The notes: generated by a model not told the origin, from the letters alone. A DNA stretch of 64,000 nt from Paraburkholderia sp. HP33-1 (GCF_021390595.1 NZ_JAJEJR010000001.1:2666001-2730000), one strand, 5' to 3'; shown: positions 1-8,364, numbered from the stretch's first letter. Made by a program: numbers and translations.

Positions 1-465
1 TTCGAAGCACCGCTCGGCACGTTCTTCCTGCGCGAAGACTCGGACAAGCCGATCGTGCTGCTCGCGTCGGGCACCGGCTTCGCGCCGCTGAAGGCGATCG
101 TCGAGCATGCGGTGTTCAAGAACATCACGCGCCCAATGACGCTTTACTGGGGCGCGCGCCGCAAGAAAGACCTGTATCTGCTCGAACTCGCCGAACAATG
201 GGCGCGCGAGATTCCGAACTTCAAGTTCGTGCCGGTGCTCTCCGAACCCGATGCGAGCGACGCGTGGACGGGCCGCACGGGCTTCGTGCATCGCGCGGTG
301 ATCGAGGATCTGCCCGATCTGTCGGCCTACCAGGTGTATGCGTGCGGCGCGCCGGTGATGGTTGAATCGGCGCTGCGCGACTTCACGCAGCATCACCAAC
401 TGCCGGAAGACGAGTTCTACGCGGACTCGTTTACGAGCGCGGCCGATCTCGCCAACGCGGTCTGA
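1..465 (+). CDS. AscD-like NAD(P)H-flavin/iron-sulfur reductase, C-terminal part
   Basis: The reading frame is open from base 1 and ends with TGA at 463-465, so only the last 154 residues are visible. They hold a ferredoxin-NADP reductase type nucleotide-binding domain. The motif ASGTGFAPLKAI lies at visible residues 22-33 and the NAD-binding YACGAPVMV at about 115-123. Burkholderia proteins of this kind are usually annotated as CDP-6-deoxy-delta-3,4-glucoseen reductase, which passes electrons from NAD(P)H through FAD and a plant-type 2Fe-2S centre. The cofactor-binding N-terminus lies outside the window, so the exact substrate cannot be judged. The argD leader promoter begins about 130 bases after its stop. 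Confidence 0.8.
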   Translation, partial: FEAPLGTFFLREDSDKPIVLLASGTGFAPLKAIVEHAVFKNITRPMTLYWGARRKKDLYLLELAEQWAREIPNFKFVPVLSEPDASDAWTGRTGFVHRAVIEDLPDLSAYQVYACGAPVMVESALRDFTQHHQLPEDEFYADSFTSAADLANAV

Positions 466-594
466 TTGCACGGGCGCAAACGGCCCGCCTGCACGCTTGA
501 ACAAGCGCTCGCGCGGGCCGTTCGCGCCGAACATGTCAGCCTCGCGGCAACCCGGCAAATTCGCCTGAAGTGCAGCACCGATGCAATTTCATGG

Positions 595-624
595 TTTACA
601 CCAGCGCTTTTCTTATCGTATTCT
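595..624 (+). promoter_or_regulatory. Sigma-70 type promoter of the argD leader
   Basis: TTTACA (595-600) and TATTCT (619-624) are separated by 18 bases and match the -35 and -10 consensus well. A start 6-8 bases after the -10 box falls at about 630-632, on the ATG of the arginine-rich leader peptide, so the peptide would be translated from a leaderless message. This is a prediction from base pattern only. Confidence 0.5.
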
Positions 625-631
625 TTCGCGC

Positions 632-682
632 ATGAACCGCATCCAGTCCGAACTCCGACGTCGCCGCTCGCCGCTCCCCTAG
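632..682 (+). CDS. Arginine-rich leader peptide of argD (16 aa)
   Basis: ATG at 632 and TAG at 680-682 enclose 16 codons reading MNRIQSELRRRRSPLP. Four consecutive arginine codons (CGA CGT CGC CGC) lie at 656-667 and a fifth arginine is residue 3. No Shine-Dalgarno precedes the ATG, and the predicted transcription start coincides with it. The stop codon is four bases before the arm (687-697) that can pair with the downstream terminator. Together with its position ahead of an arginine-biosynthesis gene, this is the arrangement of amino-acid attenuator peptides such as TrpL or HisL, with arginine as the sensed residue. Function is inferred. Confidence 0.55.
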   Translation: MNRIQSELRRRRSPLP

Positions 683-773
683 GGACGCCGCTGGCTTCGT
701 CACGGACTCGCGCCACACCCAAACCTGGGCGCAAGCTGTTCGAATCATGAAAGCCACGGCATGCCGTGGCTTT
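645..773 (+). promoter_or_regulatory. Candidate arginine transcription attenuator (alternative hairpins)
   Basis: Three pairings can be drawn. (a) AGTCCG (645-650) with CGGACT (703-708), extended by GACG (657-660) with CGTC (698-701), forms an early hairpin over the arginine codons. (b) GCCGCTGGCTT (687-697) pairs with AAGCCACGGC (751-760) with one bulged C, forming an antiterminator. (c) AAAGCCACGG (750-759) pairs with CCGTGGCTTT (764-773) to form the terminator. Pairings (b) and (c) share the same arm and exclude each other. A ribosome stalled on the arginine run leaves 687-697 free, while one that finishes at 682 covers it. This is visible in sequence but untested. Confidence 0.6.
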
Positions 774-782
774 TCTGTTTTT
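750..782 (+). terminator. Rho-independent terminator inside the argD leader
   Basis: AAAGCCACGG-CATG-CCGTGGCTTT forms a perfect ten-pair stem followed by TTTTCTGTTTTT. It lies 77 bases before the argD start and 285 bases after the upstream gene, with a promoter and a short ORF between. That placement fits an attenuator better than a terminator of the preceding gene. Confidence 0.8.
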
Positions 783-859
783 CAGGCCACCGTTTTGATT
801 GGCCAAACCGACACCGTTTCTTCACCCTGCTCTTACCCATTTGCCTGGAGCCTGCCGTC

Positions 860-2044
860 ATGAATTTCAATGAGTATCCAATCGATTCGCTGATGTACAT
901 CACGAACCGGCCCGAAATCGTTTTCACGCACGGCAAAGGCTCGTGGATTTACGATAACAACGGCAAGCGCTACCTGGATTTCATTCAGGGCTGGGCGGTC
1001 AACAGCCTCGGCCACTGCAATGACGGCATGATCGAAGCGCTGAACAGCCAGGCCAAGCTGCTGATCAACCCGTCGCCGGCGTTCTACAACGAACCGATGG
1101 CAAAGCTCGCGGGTCTGCTCACGCAGCACAGCTGCTTCGACAAGGTGTTCTTCGCCAATAGCGGCGCCGAGGCGAACGAAGGCGCGATCAAGCTCGCGCG
1201 CAAGTGGGGCAGAAAGTTCAAGGACGGCGCGTTCGAGATCATCACGTTCGATCACAGCTTCCACGGCCGCACGCTCGCGACGATGTCGGCCAGCGGCAAG
1301 CCTGGCTGGGACACGATCTACTCGCCGCAGGTGCCGGGCTTCCCGAAGGCCGACCTGAACGACATCGCATCGGTGGAAAGGCTGATCAATGCGAAGACCG
1401 TCGCGGTGATGCTCGAACCGATCCAGGGCGAAGGCGGCGTGATCCCCGCGACTCGCGAATTCATGCAGCAGCTGCGCGAGCTGACGAAAAAGCACAACCT
1501 GCTGCTGATCGTCGATGAAGTGCAAAGCGGCTGCGGTCGCGCCGGCACGCTGTTCGCGTATCAGTTGTCGGGCATCGAGCCGGACATCATGACGCTCGGC
1601 AAGGGCATCGGCGGCGGCGTGCCGCTCGCGGCGCTGCTGTCGAAGGCGGAAATCGCCGTGTTCGAAGCCGGCGACCAGGGCGGCACCTACAACGGCAATC
1701 CGCTGATGACCGCGGTCGGCTACTCGGTGATCTCGCAGCTGACGGCACCGGGCTTCCTCGAAGGCGTGCGCTCGCGCGGCGAATATCTGCGCACGAAGCT
1801 GCTCGAGCTGTCCGAAGAGCGCGGCTTCAAGGGCGAGCGCGGCGAGGGTCTGCTGCGCGCGCTGCTGCTCGGCAAGGACATCGGCAACCAGATCGTCGAG
1901 AAGGCGCGCGAGATGCAGCCCGACGGCGTGCTGCTGAACGCGGCCCGTCCAAACCTGCTGCGCTTCATGCCGGCGCTGAACGTGACGACCGAAGAGATCG
2001 ACCAGATGCTGGCGATGCTGCGCTCGGTTCTCGACTCGCTGTAA
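860..2044 (+). CDS. argD: Acetylornithine aminotransferase
   Basis: The 394-residue protein is a class III PLP-dependent aminotransferase. It transfers an amino group between N-acetylornithine and 2-oxoglutarate in cytoplasmic arginine synthesis, and ArgD often also serves in lysine synthesis. [11 protein letters not shown] at 101-111 binds cofactor phosphate, IVDEVQSG at 217-224 contacts the pyridine ring, and Lys248 in TLGKGIGGG is the Schiff-base lysine. The ATG at 860 is chosen because TGGAG lies nine bases upstream; the in-frame ATG at 761 sits inside the terminator hairpin. Expression is probably set by the arginine attenuator before it. Nineteen bases separate it from the acetyltransferase gene that follows, so the two are likely cotranscribed. 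Confidence 0.95.
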   Translation: MNFNEYPIDSLMYITNRPEIVFTHGKGSWIYDNNGKRYLDFIQGWAVNSLGHCNDGMIEALNSQAKLLINPSPAFYNEPMAKLAGLLTQHSCFDKVFFANSGAEANEGAIKLARKWGRKFKDGAFEIITFDHSFHGRTLATMSASGKPGWDTIYSPQVPGFPKADLNDIASVERLINAKTVAVMLEPIQGEGGVIPATREFMQQLRELTKKHNLLLIVDEVQSGCGRAGTLFAYQLSGIEPDIMTLGKGIGGGVPLAALLSKAEIAVFEAGDQGGTYNGNPLMTAVGYSVISQLTAPGFLEGVRSRGEYLRTKLLELSEERGFKGERGEGLLRALLLGKDIGNQIVEKAREMQPDGVLLNAARPNLLRFMPALNVTTEEIDQMLAMLRSVLDSL

Positions 2045-2063
2045 TCGACAGAGGAGCGCACCG

Positions 2064-2537
2064 ATGACGACGAACACGACGCTCTCGATCCGCCGCTTCG
2101 ACGCGAGCGATACCGAGGCGGTGATCGCACTGTGGCAGGCGGTGTTTCCCGAGTATCGCGACGTGACGAGACCGCAGCGCAATCCGCGTCTGTCGATCAC
2201 GAACAAGCTCGCTACGCAACCAGAGCTGTTCTTCGTCGCGGTGCTCGATGGACGCATCGTCGGCACCGTGATGGGCGGCTATGACGGCCACCGCGGCTGG
2301 CTGTATTCGCTCGCGGTCGACGCATCGCTGCGACGTCATGGCATCGGTACGCGACTCGTTTCGCACGTCGAGAGCGAGTTGACGAAGCTTGGATGTCCGA
2401 AGCTGAACCTGCAGGTTCTATCGTCGGCGACGGCTGAAGTGCACGCGTTCTACGATGCGCTCGGTTATCGCACCGACGCAGTGATCAGCCTCGGCAAGCG
2501 GCTCGGCAAATACGCGGACGCGGCACCGGCGGGTTGA
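2064..2537 (+). CDS. ypeA: GNAT family N-acetyltransferase, YpeA type
   Basis: This 157-residue protein has the GNAT fold. The acetyl-CoA pyrophosphate loop RRHGIGTRL is at about 93-101, the strand FFVAVLDGRIVGTVMGGYDGHRG at about 53-75 is typical of YpeA, and a FYDALGYR signature follows near residue 131. GAGG five bases before the ATG acts as ribosome-binding site. Its acceptor substrate is unknown to me. It follows argD by 19 bases and a terminator stands 25 bases after its stop, so it is probably the last gene of the argD unit and under the same arginine-sensitive leader. Confidence 0.85.
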   Translation: MTTNTTLSIRRFDASDTEAVIALWQAVFPEYRDVTRPQRNPRLSITNKLATQPELFFVAVLDGRIVGTVMGGYDGHRGWLYSLAVDASLRRHGIGTRLVSHVESELTKLGCPKLNLQVLSSATAEVHAFYDALGYRTDAVISLGKRLGKYADAAPAG

Positions 2538-2561
2538 TTCGCGCCGCACACCTGATTGATC

Positions 2562-2598
2562 AAGGCCGCATGCGTTGGTTAGCACATGCGGCCTTTTC
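2562..2598 (+). terminator. Terminator after the argD-ypeA unit
   Basis: AAGGCCGCATG (2562-2572) and CATGCGGCCTT (2585-2595) form a perfect 11-pair stem with a 12-base loop, followed by TTTTC. Confidence 0.85.
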
Positions 2599-2795
2599 TA
2601 TGATTCCCCAAGGAAGGGCGTACATATCGGCGGATTCGGACAAACAGCGGATGGCGGGCAGGTGAATTGCCTAGAATCGTTTACGCACGAGACCACCCCG
2701 CGGCTGGGAAAACAGGTTTTCGGCGGTTCGCGATGCTCCGCGGTTCGGCTCATGCGTCCGAGTCCCAAAACGTTTGAATCCTAAGGGGAATCTTC

Positions 2796-3089
2796 ATGGC
2801 GACTTATGTGGTGCTCATGCAATTCACGGATCAAGGTGTTCGCGCAATCAAGAACACCGCCCAGCGAGCCGGGCAGGCGGCAGAGATGGCAAAAACTTTC
2901 GGCTGCGAAATGAAGCAGATCTACTGGACCTTAGGGGAATACGACATTGTCTCGGTCATCGAAGCGGCAGACGAGCAGAGCTTCCTCGCCTTCGGCCTGG
3001 CGCTCAGCTCGGCCGGCAATGTCCGCTCGCAAACGCTGCGTGCGTTCACAAAAGACGAAATCAGCGCGGTTATCGGGCGACTCCCATAA
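2796..3089 (+). CDS. GYD domain protein
   Basis: This 97-residue protein matches the small GYD family. It opens with MATYVVLMQFTDQG, carries the name-giving GEYDIV at about 47-52, and ends in a helix and strand typical of these ferredoxin-like alpha/beta proteins. The family has no settled function; some members are stress-induced. AAGGGGAAT seven bases before the ATG serves as ribosome-binding site. The 197 bases upstream hold no gene, and I saw no convincing paired -35/-10 boxes there. It converges on the liv operon with a shared hairpin between them. There is no membrane segment or signal peptide, so a cytoplasmic location is expected. Confidence 0.8.
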   Translation: MATYVVLMQFTDQGVRAIKNTAQRAGQAAEMAKTFGCEMKQIYWTLGEYDIVSVIEAADEQSFLAFGLALSSAGNVRSQTLRAFTKDEISAVIGRLP

Positions 3090-3104
3090 TTCACGCCCTA
3101 GCCA

Positions 3105-3148
3105 GCAAAATAAAACGCGCCCCACGACGTTGCATCGTGAGGCGCGTT
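3105..3148 (-). terminator. Terminator of the livHMGF operon
   Basis: On the minus strand an eight-pair and a five-pair stem, joined by one mismatch (3114-3127 with 3135-3148), are followed by TTTTATTTTG. The hairpin lies 62 bases after the livF stop and may also end GYD transcription from the other side. Confidence 0.75.
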
Positions 3149-3209
3149 GCGAGCCGGACGTGTACGCGAACGGCACACGCCCAGCTGATCACCTACCTTA
3201 TTCGCCCAC

Positions 3210-3932
3210 TCATTCACCCAGGTACGCGGCCCGAACCTTCGGATCGTCGAGCATCTGCTTCGCGTCGCCCGACATCGTGATCAGACCGGAGTCCATCACG
3301 TAGCCGCGATTCGCCGCCTGCAGCGCAAGACGCGCGTTCTGCTCGACGAGCAGAACGGTCATGCCTTCGGCGGAAATCGAGCGCACCACTTCGAAGATCT
3401 TCTCGACCATGATCGGCGACAGACCCATCGACGGTTCATCGAGCAACAACAGTTTGGGGCGCGAGATGATCGCGCGCGCCATCGCGAGCATCTGCTGCTC
3501 GCCGCCTGACAGCGTGCCCGCATATTGCGATGCACGCTCCTTCAGACGCGGGAAGTAGCCAAACATGCGCTCGACATCCGACTTGATGGCCTCGGTATCG
3601 TTGCGCAGATAGGCGCCCATCTGCATGTTCTCGACGATCGACATGCGCGCGAAGATGCCACGCCCTTCCGGCACCATCGCGAGACCGCGCTTGAGCAGCT
3701 CATGCGCGGGCAGCCCTTTGATGGACTGACCCATGTACTCGATGTCGCCGGCCGCATACGCCTTCAGCCCCGTGATCGCCTTCATCGTCGTGGTCTTGCC
3801 CGCGCCGTTCGCGCCGATCAGCGTGACGAGTTCGCCCTGCCCGACCTCGAGGTCGACACCCTTGACCGCCTGGATGCCGCCGTAGTTGACCTGCAGGCCC
3901 TTGATTTTCAACATTGCTTGCGTCGTGGACAT
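3210..3932 (-). CDS. livF: Branched-chain amino acid ABC transporter ATPase
   Basis: This 240-residue cytoplasmic ATPase powers uptake of leucine, isoleucine and valine with LivG. Walker A GANGAGKTTT is at about 37-46, the signature LSGGEQQ follows, and Walker B LLLLDEPSMGLSP precedes the H-loop region. The YLGE C-terminus is typical of LivF. The ATG at 3932 is used because it overlaps the livG stop by one base, indicating translational coupling. The longer upstream frame lies inside livG. It is the last gene of livH-livM-livG-livF, which all run leftwards. Confidence 0.93.
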   Translation of the reverse strand: MSTTQAMLKIKGLQVNYGGIQAVKGVDLEVGQGELVTLIGANGAGKTTTMKAITGLKAYAAGDIEYMGQSIKGLPAHELLKRGLAMVPEGRGIFARMSIVENMQMGAYLRNDTEAIKSDVERMFGYFPRLKERASQYAGTLSGGEQQMLAMARAIISRPKLLLLDEPSMGLSPIMVEKIFEVVRSISAEGMTVLLVEQNARLALQAANRGYVMDSGLITMSGDAKQMLDDPKVRAAYLGE

Positions 3933-4723
3933 CAGTGGACCCCCGCACCCAGATAAGCTTCGATCACCTTCGCATCCTTCTGCACGTCCTGCGGCAGACC
4001 CTGCGCAATCACCTTGCCGTAGTCGAGCACCGTCATCTGGTTGCACAGGCCCATCACGAGCTTCACGTCGTGTTCGATCAGCAGAATTGTCTTGCCGTCC
4101 GTGCGGATCTTGTCGAGCAGCTTGGTCAGCTCGACCTTCTCGGTGGCATTCATGCCGGCCGCCGGTTCGTCGAGTGCGAGCAACTTCGGATCGGTCGCCA
4201 ACGCACGTGCGATTTCCAGCCGACGCTGGTGACCATACGACAGGTTGCGCGACGTGTAGTCCGCGTATTGCGTGATACCGACGTAGTCGAGCAGTTCGAG
4301 CGCGCGCTCCTTGATCTCGCGCTCTTCCTTACGCTCGGCCGGCGTCTGGAACACCGCGCCGAGCAGGCCGTGCTTGGTGCGCACGTGCCGCCCGACCATC
4401 ACGTTTTCGAGAGCGGTCATGCCGCCGAACAGCCGGATGTTCTGGAACGTGCGCGCGATGCCGGCCTTCGCGACCTGGTAGACCGCGGTCGGCGTGTAGT
4501 TCTCGCCATCGAGCTTGAACTCGCCCGAATCCGGTGTGTACAGACCCGTGATCACGTTGAAGAAGGTCGTCTTGCCGGCGCCGTTCGGGCCGATCAAACC
4601 GTAGATCTCGCCCGCGCGGATCTGCAGGCCGACTTCGGAAAGCGCCTGCAGGCCGCCGAAGCGCTTGTTGACGCCCTTCACCGACAGACGGATCGTCGAG
4701 TTGTTGCTTACGTTATCGCTCAT
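3932..4723 (-). CDS. livG: Branched-chain amino acid ABC transporter ATPase
   Basis: The 263-residue protein is the second ATPase of the LIV transporter. Walker A GPNGAGKTTFFNVITG lies near residues 43-58, the signature SYGHQRRLEIARAL near 157-170, and Walker B LLALDEPAAGMNATE near 175-189; the latter sequence is characteristic of LivG. The start at 4723 follows livM by 20 bases with GGAGAAAATGAC before it. The stop overlaps the livF start by one base. It is expected to form a heterodimer with LivF beneath the LivH/LivM membrane pair. Confidence 0.93.
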   Translation of the reverse strand: MSDNVSNNSTIRLSVKGVNKRFGGLQALSEVGLQIRAGEIYGLIGPNGAGKTTFFNVITGLYTPDSGEFKLDGENYTPTAVYQVAKAGIARTFQNIRLFGGMTALENVMVGRHVRTKHGLLGAVFQTPAERKEEREIKERALELLDYVGITQYADYTSRNLSYGHQRRLEIARALATDPKLLALDEPAAGMNATEKVELTKLLDKIRTDGKTILLIEHDVKLVMGLCNQMTVLDYGKVIAQGLPQDVQKDAKVIEAYLGAGVH

Positions 4724-4743
4724 GTCATTTTCTCCACGGCGCC

Positions 4744-5913
4744 TTATGCGCGCACCGGTTTCTTGCCGGTGCGCTTGGCCAGCTTCGCAATCTTGTCTTC
4801 GTGCTTCGGCGCGGGCCACAGGCCTTCCGAGCGATACAGCATGATCACGACCATCGCGAGACCGTACAGCAACTGACGGATCACTTCGGTATCGACGATT
4901 TCATGGCCGAAGACCATGTTCTGCAACGGACCCATCGTCGAACGCAGGAACTCGGGGAACACCGCGAGCAGCACCGCGCCGAGAATCACGCCCGGAATGT
5001 GGCCCATGCCGCCGAGCACCACGCAGGCGAGCACCACGACCGATTCCCAGAACGTGAACGATTCCGGCGACACGAAACCCTGGAACGCGCCGAACATCGC
5101 GCCCGACAGGCCGCCGAACGACGCGCCCATCGCGAAGGCGAGCAGCTTCACGTTACGGGTGTTGATACCCATCGCCTTGGCGGCGATTTCGTCCTCGCGG
5201 ATCGCGGCCCACGCGCGGCCGATCCGCGAATGCTGCAGACGCGTACAGGTCCAGATCACGAACAGTGCGCACAGCACGAACAGGTAGTAGTACAGGGACA
5301 CCGACGGTATCTGGAAGCCGAACAGCGAGTGCGACTGCGAGAGGCTGAAGCCGCCGATCTGGACCGGATTGATCCCGGTGATCCCCTTCGGCCCATTGGT
5401 GATGTTCACCGGACGGTCGAGGTTGTTCATGAAAATCCGCACGATTTCCCCGAAGCCGAGGGTCACGATCGCGAGGTAGTCGCCACGCAGACGCAGCGTC
5501 GGCGCGCCGAGCAGAATCCCGAACATCGCGGCGAGCGACATCGCGATCGGCACGATGATCCAGATCGGCACGTGCAGGCCGCCCGGCGCGAGATGCGCAA
5601 TCCACTCGAATTGCGTCGTGAGGTGCGGCGAGCTCAGCAACGCGGCCGTGTAGGCGCCGATCGCGTAGAACGCGATGTAGCCCAAATCCAGCAGGCCGGC
5701 GAAGCCGACCACCACGTTCAGGCCCAGCGCGAGCATCACGTACAGCATCGCGAAGTCGAGCACGCGGACCCAGTAGTTGCCGCCCAGCGCGCCGATAATC
5801 ATCGGCGCAGCGATCACGAAGATCGTCGTGATCACGCCGATGGTCAGCGTCTTCGTGCGGTTTTTTTCGGGGATGAGCGTCGTGGAAGGCTCGATCGGTT
5901 GAATTGAGGTCAT
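4744..5913 (-). CDS. livM: Branched-chain amino acid ABC transporter permease
   Basis: This is a 389-residue integral membrane protein of the LivM/LivH family. A charged cytoplasmic N-terminus of about 22 residues is followed by a run of hydrophobic helices. Within them, GLNVVVGFAGLLDLGYIAFYAIGAY (about 64-88) is the conserved family segment. RAWAAIREDEIAAKAMGIN near 238-256 is the cytoplasmic loop that contacts the ATPases. AAGGAGTC lies just before the ATG. It sits between livH (26 bases upstream) and livG (20 bases downstream) in one operon. Confidence 0.93.
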   Translation of the reverse strand: MTSIQPIEPSTTLIPEKNRTKTLTIGVITTIFVIAAPMIIGALGGNYWVRVLDFAMLYVMLALGLNVVVGFAGLLDLGYIAFYAIGAYTAALLSSPHLTTQFEWIAHLAPGGLHVPIWIIVPIAMSLAAMFGILLGAPTLRLRGDYLAIVTLGFGEIVRIFMNNLDRPVNITNGPKGITGINPVQIGGFSLSQSHSLFGFQIPSVSLYYYLFVLCALFVIWTCTRLQHSRIGRAWAAIREDEIAAKAMGINTRNVKLLAFAMGASFGGLSGAMFGAFQGFVSPESFTFWESVVVLACVVLGGMGHIPGVILGAVLLAVFPEFLRSTMGPLQNMVFGHEIVDTEVIRQLLYGLAMVVIMLYRSEGLWPAPKHEDKIAKLAKRTGKKPVRA

Positions 5914-5939
5914 GATTGTTGACTCCTTGTGGCCCGGGA

Positions 5940-6890
5940 TCAGGCGCGATCCGCGACACGTTCGCCGAGCAGGCCCGACGGACGGAACACCAGCACGACG
6001 ATCAGCACGATGAACGCGAACACGTCCTGGTAGTTACTACCGAACACGCCGCCCGTGAGGTTGCCGATATAGCCGGCGCCCAACTGCTCGATCAGGCCGA
6101 GGAGCACGCCGCCGACCATCGCGCCGCCGAGATTGCCGATACCGCCGAGCACCGCCGCGGTAAAGGCCTTCAGGCCAGGGATGAAGCCCATGTAGAAGTG
6201 CGCGTTGCCGTATTCGGACGCGATCATCACGCCGGCCAGCGCCGCAAGCGCCGAACCGATCATGAAGGTCGCCGAAATCACGAAGTTCGGGCTCACACCC
6301 ATCAGGCTCGCGACGTTCGGGTTCTCGGCGATTGCGCGCATGGCGCGGCCGAGCCGGGTCTTGTGCACGAGCAGCAGGAGGCCGCCCATCACGATGAACG
6401 CCACCACGATGATCACGATTTCAGTCATCGAGATCACGGCGCCGGGCGTCGTGTCGGTGGCCTTGATCACGTTGATCGGGTCGGTGGGCAACAGCTGCGG
6501 GAACGGCAGCGGATTGCGCGACCAGATCATCATCGCGAGCGTCTGCAGCAGGATCGATACACCGATCGCGGTGATCAGCGGCGCGAGACGCGGTGCGCGG
6601 CGCAACGGCCGGTAGGCCACCCGCTCGATCGTGTAGCCGACCACCGAGCAGACCGCCGCTGCGATGATCAACGCTATGACCAGCGTCAGCACATTGCCGA
6701 GGCCGGGAAAGTGGTTCTGCAGCACACCTATGGCGGAGAGCGCAACCATCGCGCCCACCATCAACACATCGCCGTGAGCGAAGTTGATGATGCCCAGAAT
6801 GCCGTAAACCATCGTATAGCCTAGTGCGATGATGGCGTAGACACTGCCAAGCACCAGTCCATTCAGGATCTGCTGGATGAAGATATCCAT
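5940..6890 (-). CDS. livH: Branched-chain amino acid ABC transporter permease
   Basis: The 316-residue membrane protein begins MDIFIQQILNGLVLGSVYAI, the standard LivH start, and contains the conserved GYTMVYGILGIINFAHGD segment and the RAIAENPNVASLMGV coupling loop near 198-212. It pairs with LivM to make the inner-membrane channel. TAAGGAGC precedes the ATG. It is the first gene of the livHMGF block. Upstream lie 175 bases and then the livK terminator, so livHMGF may have its own promoter in addition to read-through from livK. Confidence 0.93.
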   Translation of the reverse strand: MDIFIQQILNGLVLGSVYAIIALGYTMVYGILGIINFAHGDVLMVGAMVALSAIGVLQNHFPGLGNVLTLVIALIIAAAVCSVVGYTIERVAYRPLRRAPRLAPLITAIGVSILLQTLAMMIWSRNPLPFPQLLPTDPINVIKATDTTPGAVISMTEIVIIVVAFIVMGGLLLLVHKTRLGRAMRAIAENPNVASLMGVSPNFVISATFMIGSALAALAGVMIASEYGNAHFYMGFIPGLKAFTAAVLGGIGNLGGAMVGGVLLGLIEQLGAGYIGNLTGGVFGSNYQDVFAFIVLIVVLVFRPSGLLGERVADRA

Positions 6891-7064
6891 TTATTGCTCC
6901 TTAGCCCGTGCGACTGGATTCGCGTTTTTCATCTGCCGGTAGGCGGTGATGGGCTACGAATCTCAACGGCACTGCGGGTACTGATGTAAAAGACCGGTAA
7001 GGGTTATCCGCCGCCGGCTTGCCCTGACGACCGTGATGCGGTCGCAGGCTCCCCTTGGACGGAT
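6891..7064. other. Gap between livH and the livK terminator
   Basis: The gap holds the livH ribosome-binding site (TAAGGAG) and a small GACCG/CGGTC hairpin near 7027-7043. I found no leader peptide rich in branched-chain codons and no clear promoter. Confidence 0.4.
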
Positions 7065-7099
7065 GCAAAAACGGCACCGTTGGATGGTGTCGGTGCCGT
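7065..7099 (-). terminator. Terminator between livK and livHMGF
   Basis: On the minus strand ACGGCACCG and CGGTGCCGT pair perfectly (7091-7099 with 7071-7079, loop of 11) and run into TTTTTGC. It starts 20 bases after the livK stop. Partial termination here would make the periplasmic binding protein more abundant than the membrane complex. Confidence 0.85.
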
Positions 7100-7118
7100 C
7101 AGGCCGAACATCCCGTCA

Positions 7119-8321
7119 TCACATCTTCACGACGTCGAGCACTGCTTTCTTGCCGTCCTTGAAGTCGTAAAGCGTGATGGCGCCCTCTTTCAAATCACCC
7201 TTGTCGTCGAACGCGATGTGGCCGATTACCCCGTTGTAATCGGTCGAAGGCATCGCAGCCAGCACCTTGGGCGCCTCGATCGAATTAGCGCGCTTCATTG
7301 CATCGACGATCACGTACACAGCGTCATACGTGAACGGCGCGTAAATCTGCACCGGCGTGTGGAAGCGGTCCTCGTACTTCTTTTCGAAGTCCGCTCCCTT
7401 GTCCATCTTCGAAAGCGCGAGTCCCGCTTCCGAACAGACCAGGTTTTGCACGGCGGTACCCGCCAGCTCACCTACCTTGTCGGTACACACACCGTCGCCG
7501 CCAAGGATTTTTGCCCTGATACCGAGCGCCGCCGCCTGCTTCGTAAACGGCCCGCCCGTCGCGTCCATGCCGCCGAACATGATGGCGTCCGGCTGAACAC
7601 TCTTGATCTTCGTGAGAATGGCCCGGAAATCCGTGGCCTTGTCGTTCGTCGCCTCCCGCGCGACGATCTTCGCGCCGCTCGCCTCGGCGGTCTTCGCGAA
7701 CTCGTCCGCGAGACCCTTGCCGTAGGCGGTCGCATCGTCCACGACCGCGATGCGTCTGGCGCCCAGCGCCTTGGTCGCGTAATTGGCGAGCGCCGGACCC
7801 TGCTGCGCGTCGGTGGCGACCACCCGATAGGTTGTCTTGAACCCTTGCTGCGTATACGCCGGATTGGTCGACGACGGCGAGATCTCCACGATGCTCGCGT
7901 CGCTATAGATCTTCGACGCCGGAATCGAGACTCCGGAGTTCAGATGCCCGATCACCGCGACTACGTGATCGTCGACCAGCTTCTGCGCAACGGCAGTGCC
8001 GGTTTTCGGGTCCGCTGCATCGTCCTGCGCGTCGAGCTGCAGCTGTATCTTGCGAGCGTCGATCGTCAGACCCTGCGCATTGATTTCCTCGACCGCGAGG
8101 CGCGCCCCATTTTCGTTGTCCTTGCCCAGATGCGCGATGCCGCCCGTCAACGGAGCCGCATGACCGATCTTCACGATAGTCGCTTCGCTCGGCGCGGCGA
8201 CCGCCGAGGCCGAAGCCGCCGATGCGACCGCTCCCGCTTCGCCATCCTGTTTCTTGCCGCACGCGGTCAGCATCGCAACCGCGGCCGCGATGGACACGGC
8301 GTAAGCAAATTTGACTCGCAT
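7119..8321 (-). CDS. livK: Branched-chain amino acid ABC transporter binding protein (lipoprotein)
   Basis: This 400-residue type I periplasmic binding protein starts with MRVKFAYAVS and a hydrophobic stretch ending in the lipobox LTAC, with Cys21 as the lipidated residue. It is expected to be anchored to the periplasmic face of the inner membrane, as in many beta-proteobacteria. It then shows the family pattern VKIGHAAPLTGGIAHLGKDNE and VVAVIGHLNSGVSIPAS. It delivers ligand to LivHM. The ATG at 8321 is preceded by CAGGAGACC; the longer frame from 8354 has no ribosome-binding site and would spoil the signal peptide. Some relatives bind other amino acids or amides, so the ligand is inferred from the operon. 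Confidence 0.9.
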   Translation of the reverse strand: MRVKFAYAVSIAAAVAMLTACGKKQDGEAGAVASAASASAVAAPSEATIVKIGHAAPLTGGIAHLGKDNENGARLAVEEINAQGLTIDARKIQLQLDAQDDAADPKTGTAVAQKLVDDHVVAVIGHLNSGVSIPASKIYSDASIVEISPSSTNPAYTQQGFKTTYRVVATDAQQGPALANYATKALGARRIAVVDDATAYGKGLADEFAKTAEASGAKIVAREATNDKATDFRAILTKIKSVQPDAIMFGGMDATGGPFTKQAAALGIRAKILGGDGVCTDKVGELAGTAVQNLVCSEAGLALSKMDKGADFEKKYEDRFHTPVQIYAPFTYDAVYVIVDAMKRANSIEAPKVLAAMPSTDYNGVIGHIAFDDKGDLKEGAITLYDFKDGKKAVLDVVKM

Positions 8322-8364
8322 CAAGTAAGGTCTCCTGCGCCTTGCAAAATCCACTGTTCAGGAC

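Noticed and set aside
738..746. GTTCGAATC, which looks like a tRNA T-loop
   Set aside because: No acceptor stem, anticodon arm or D-arm can be folded around it; it is part of the argD leader.
750..782. Hairpin read as the terminator of the upstream reductase gene
   Set aside because: A promoter and an Arg-rich ORF lie between that gene and the hairpin, and an alternative pairing partner exists at 687-697.
833..2266. 477-codon open frame on the minus strand across argD
   Set aside because: It is the mirror of a GC-rich coding frame; the plus strand encodes a clear aminotransferase, and the mirror product is Arg/His-rich without motifs.
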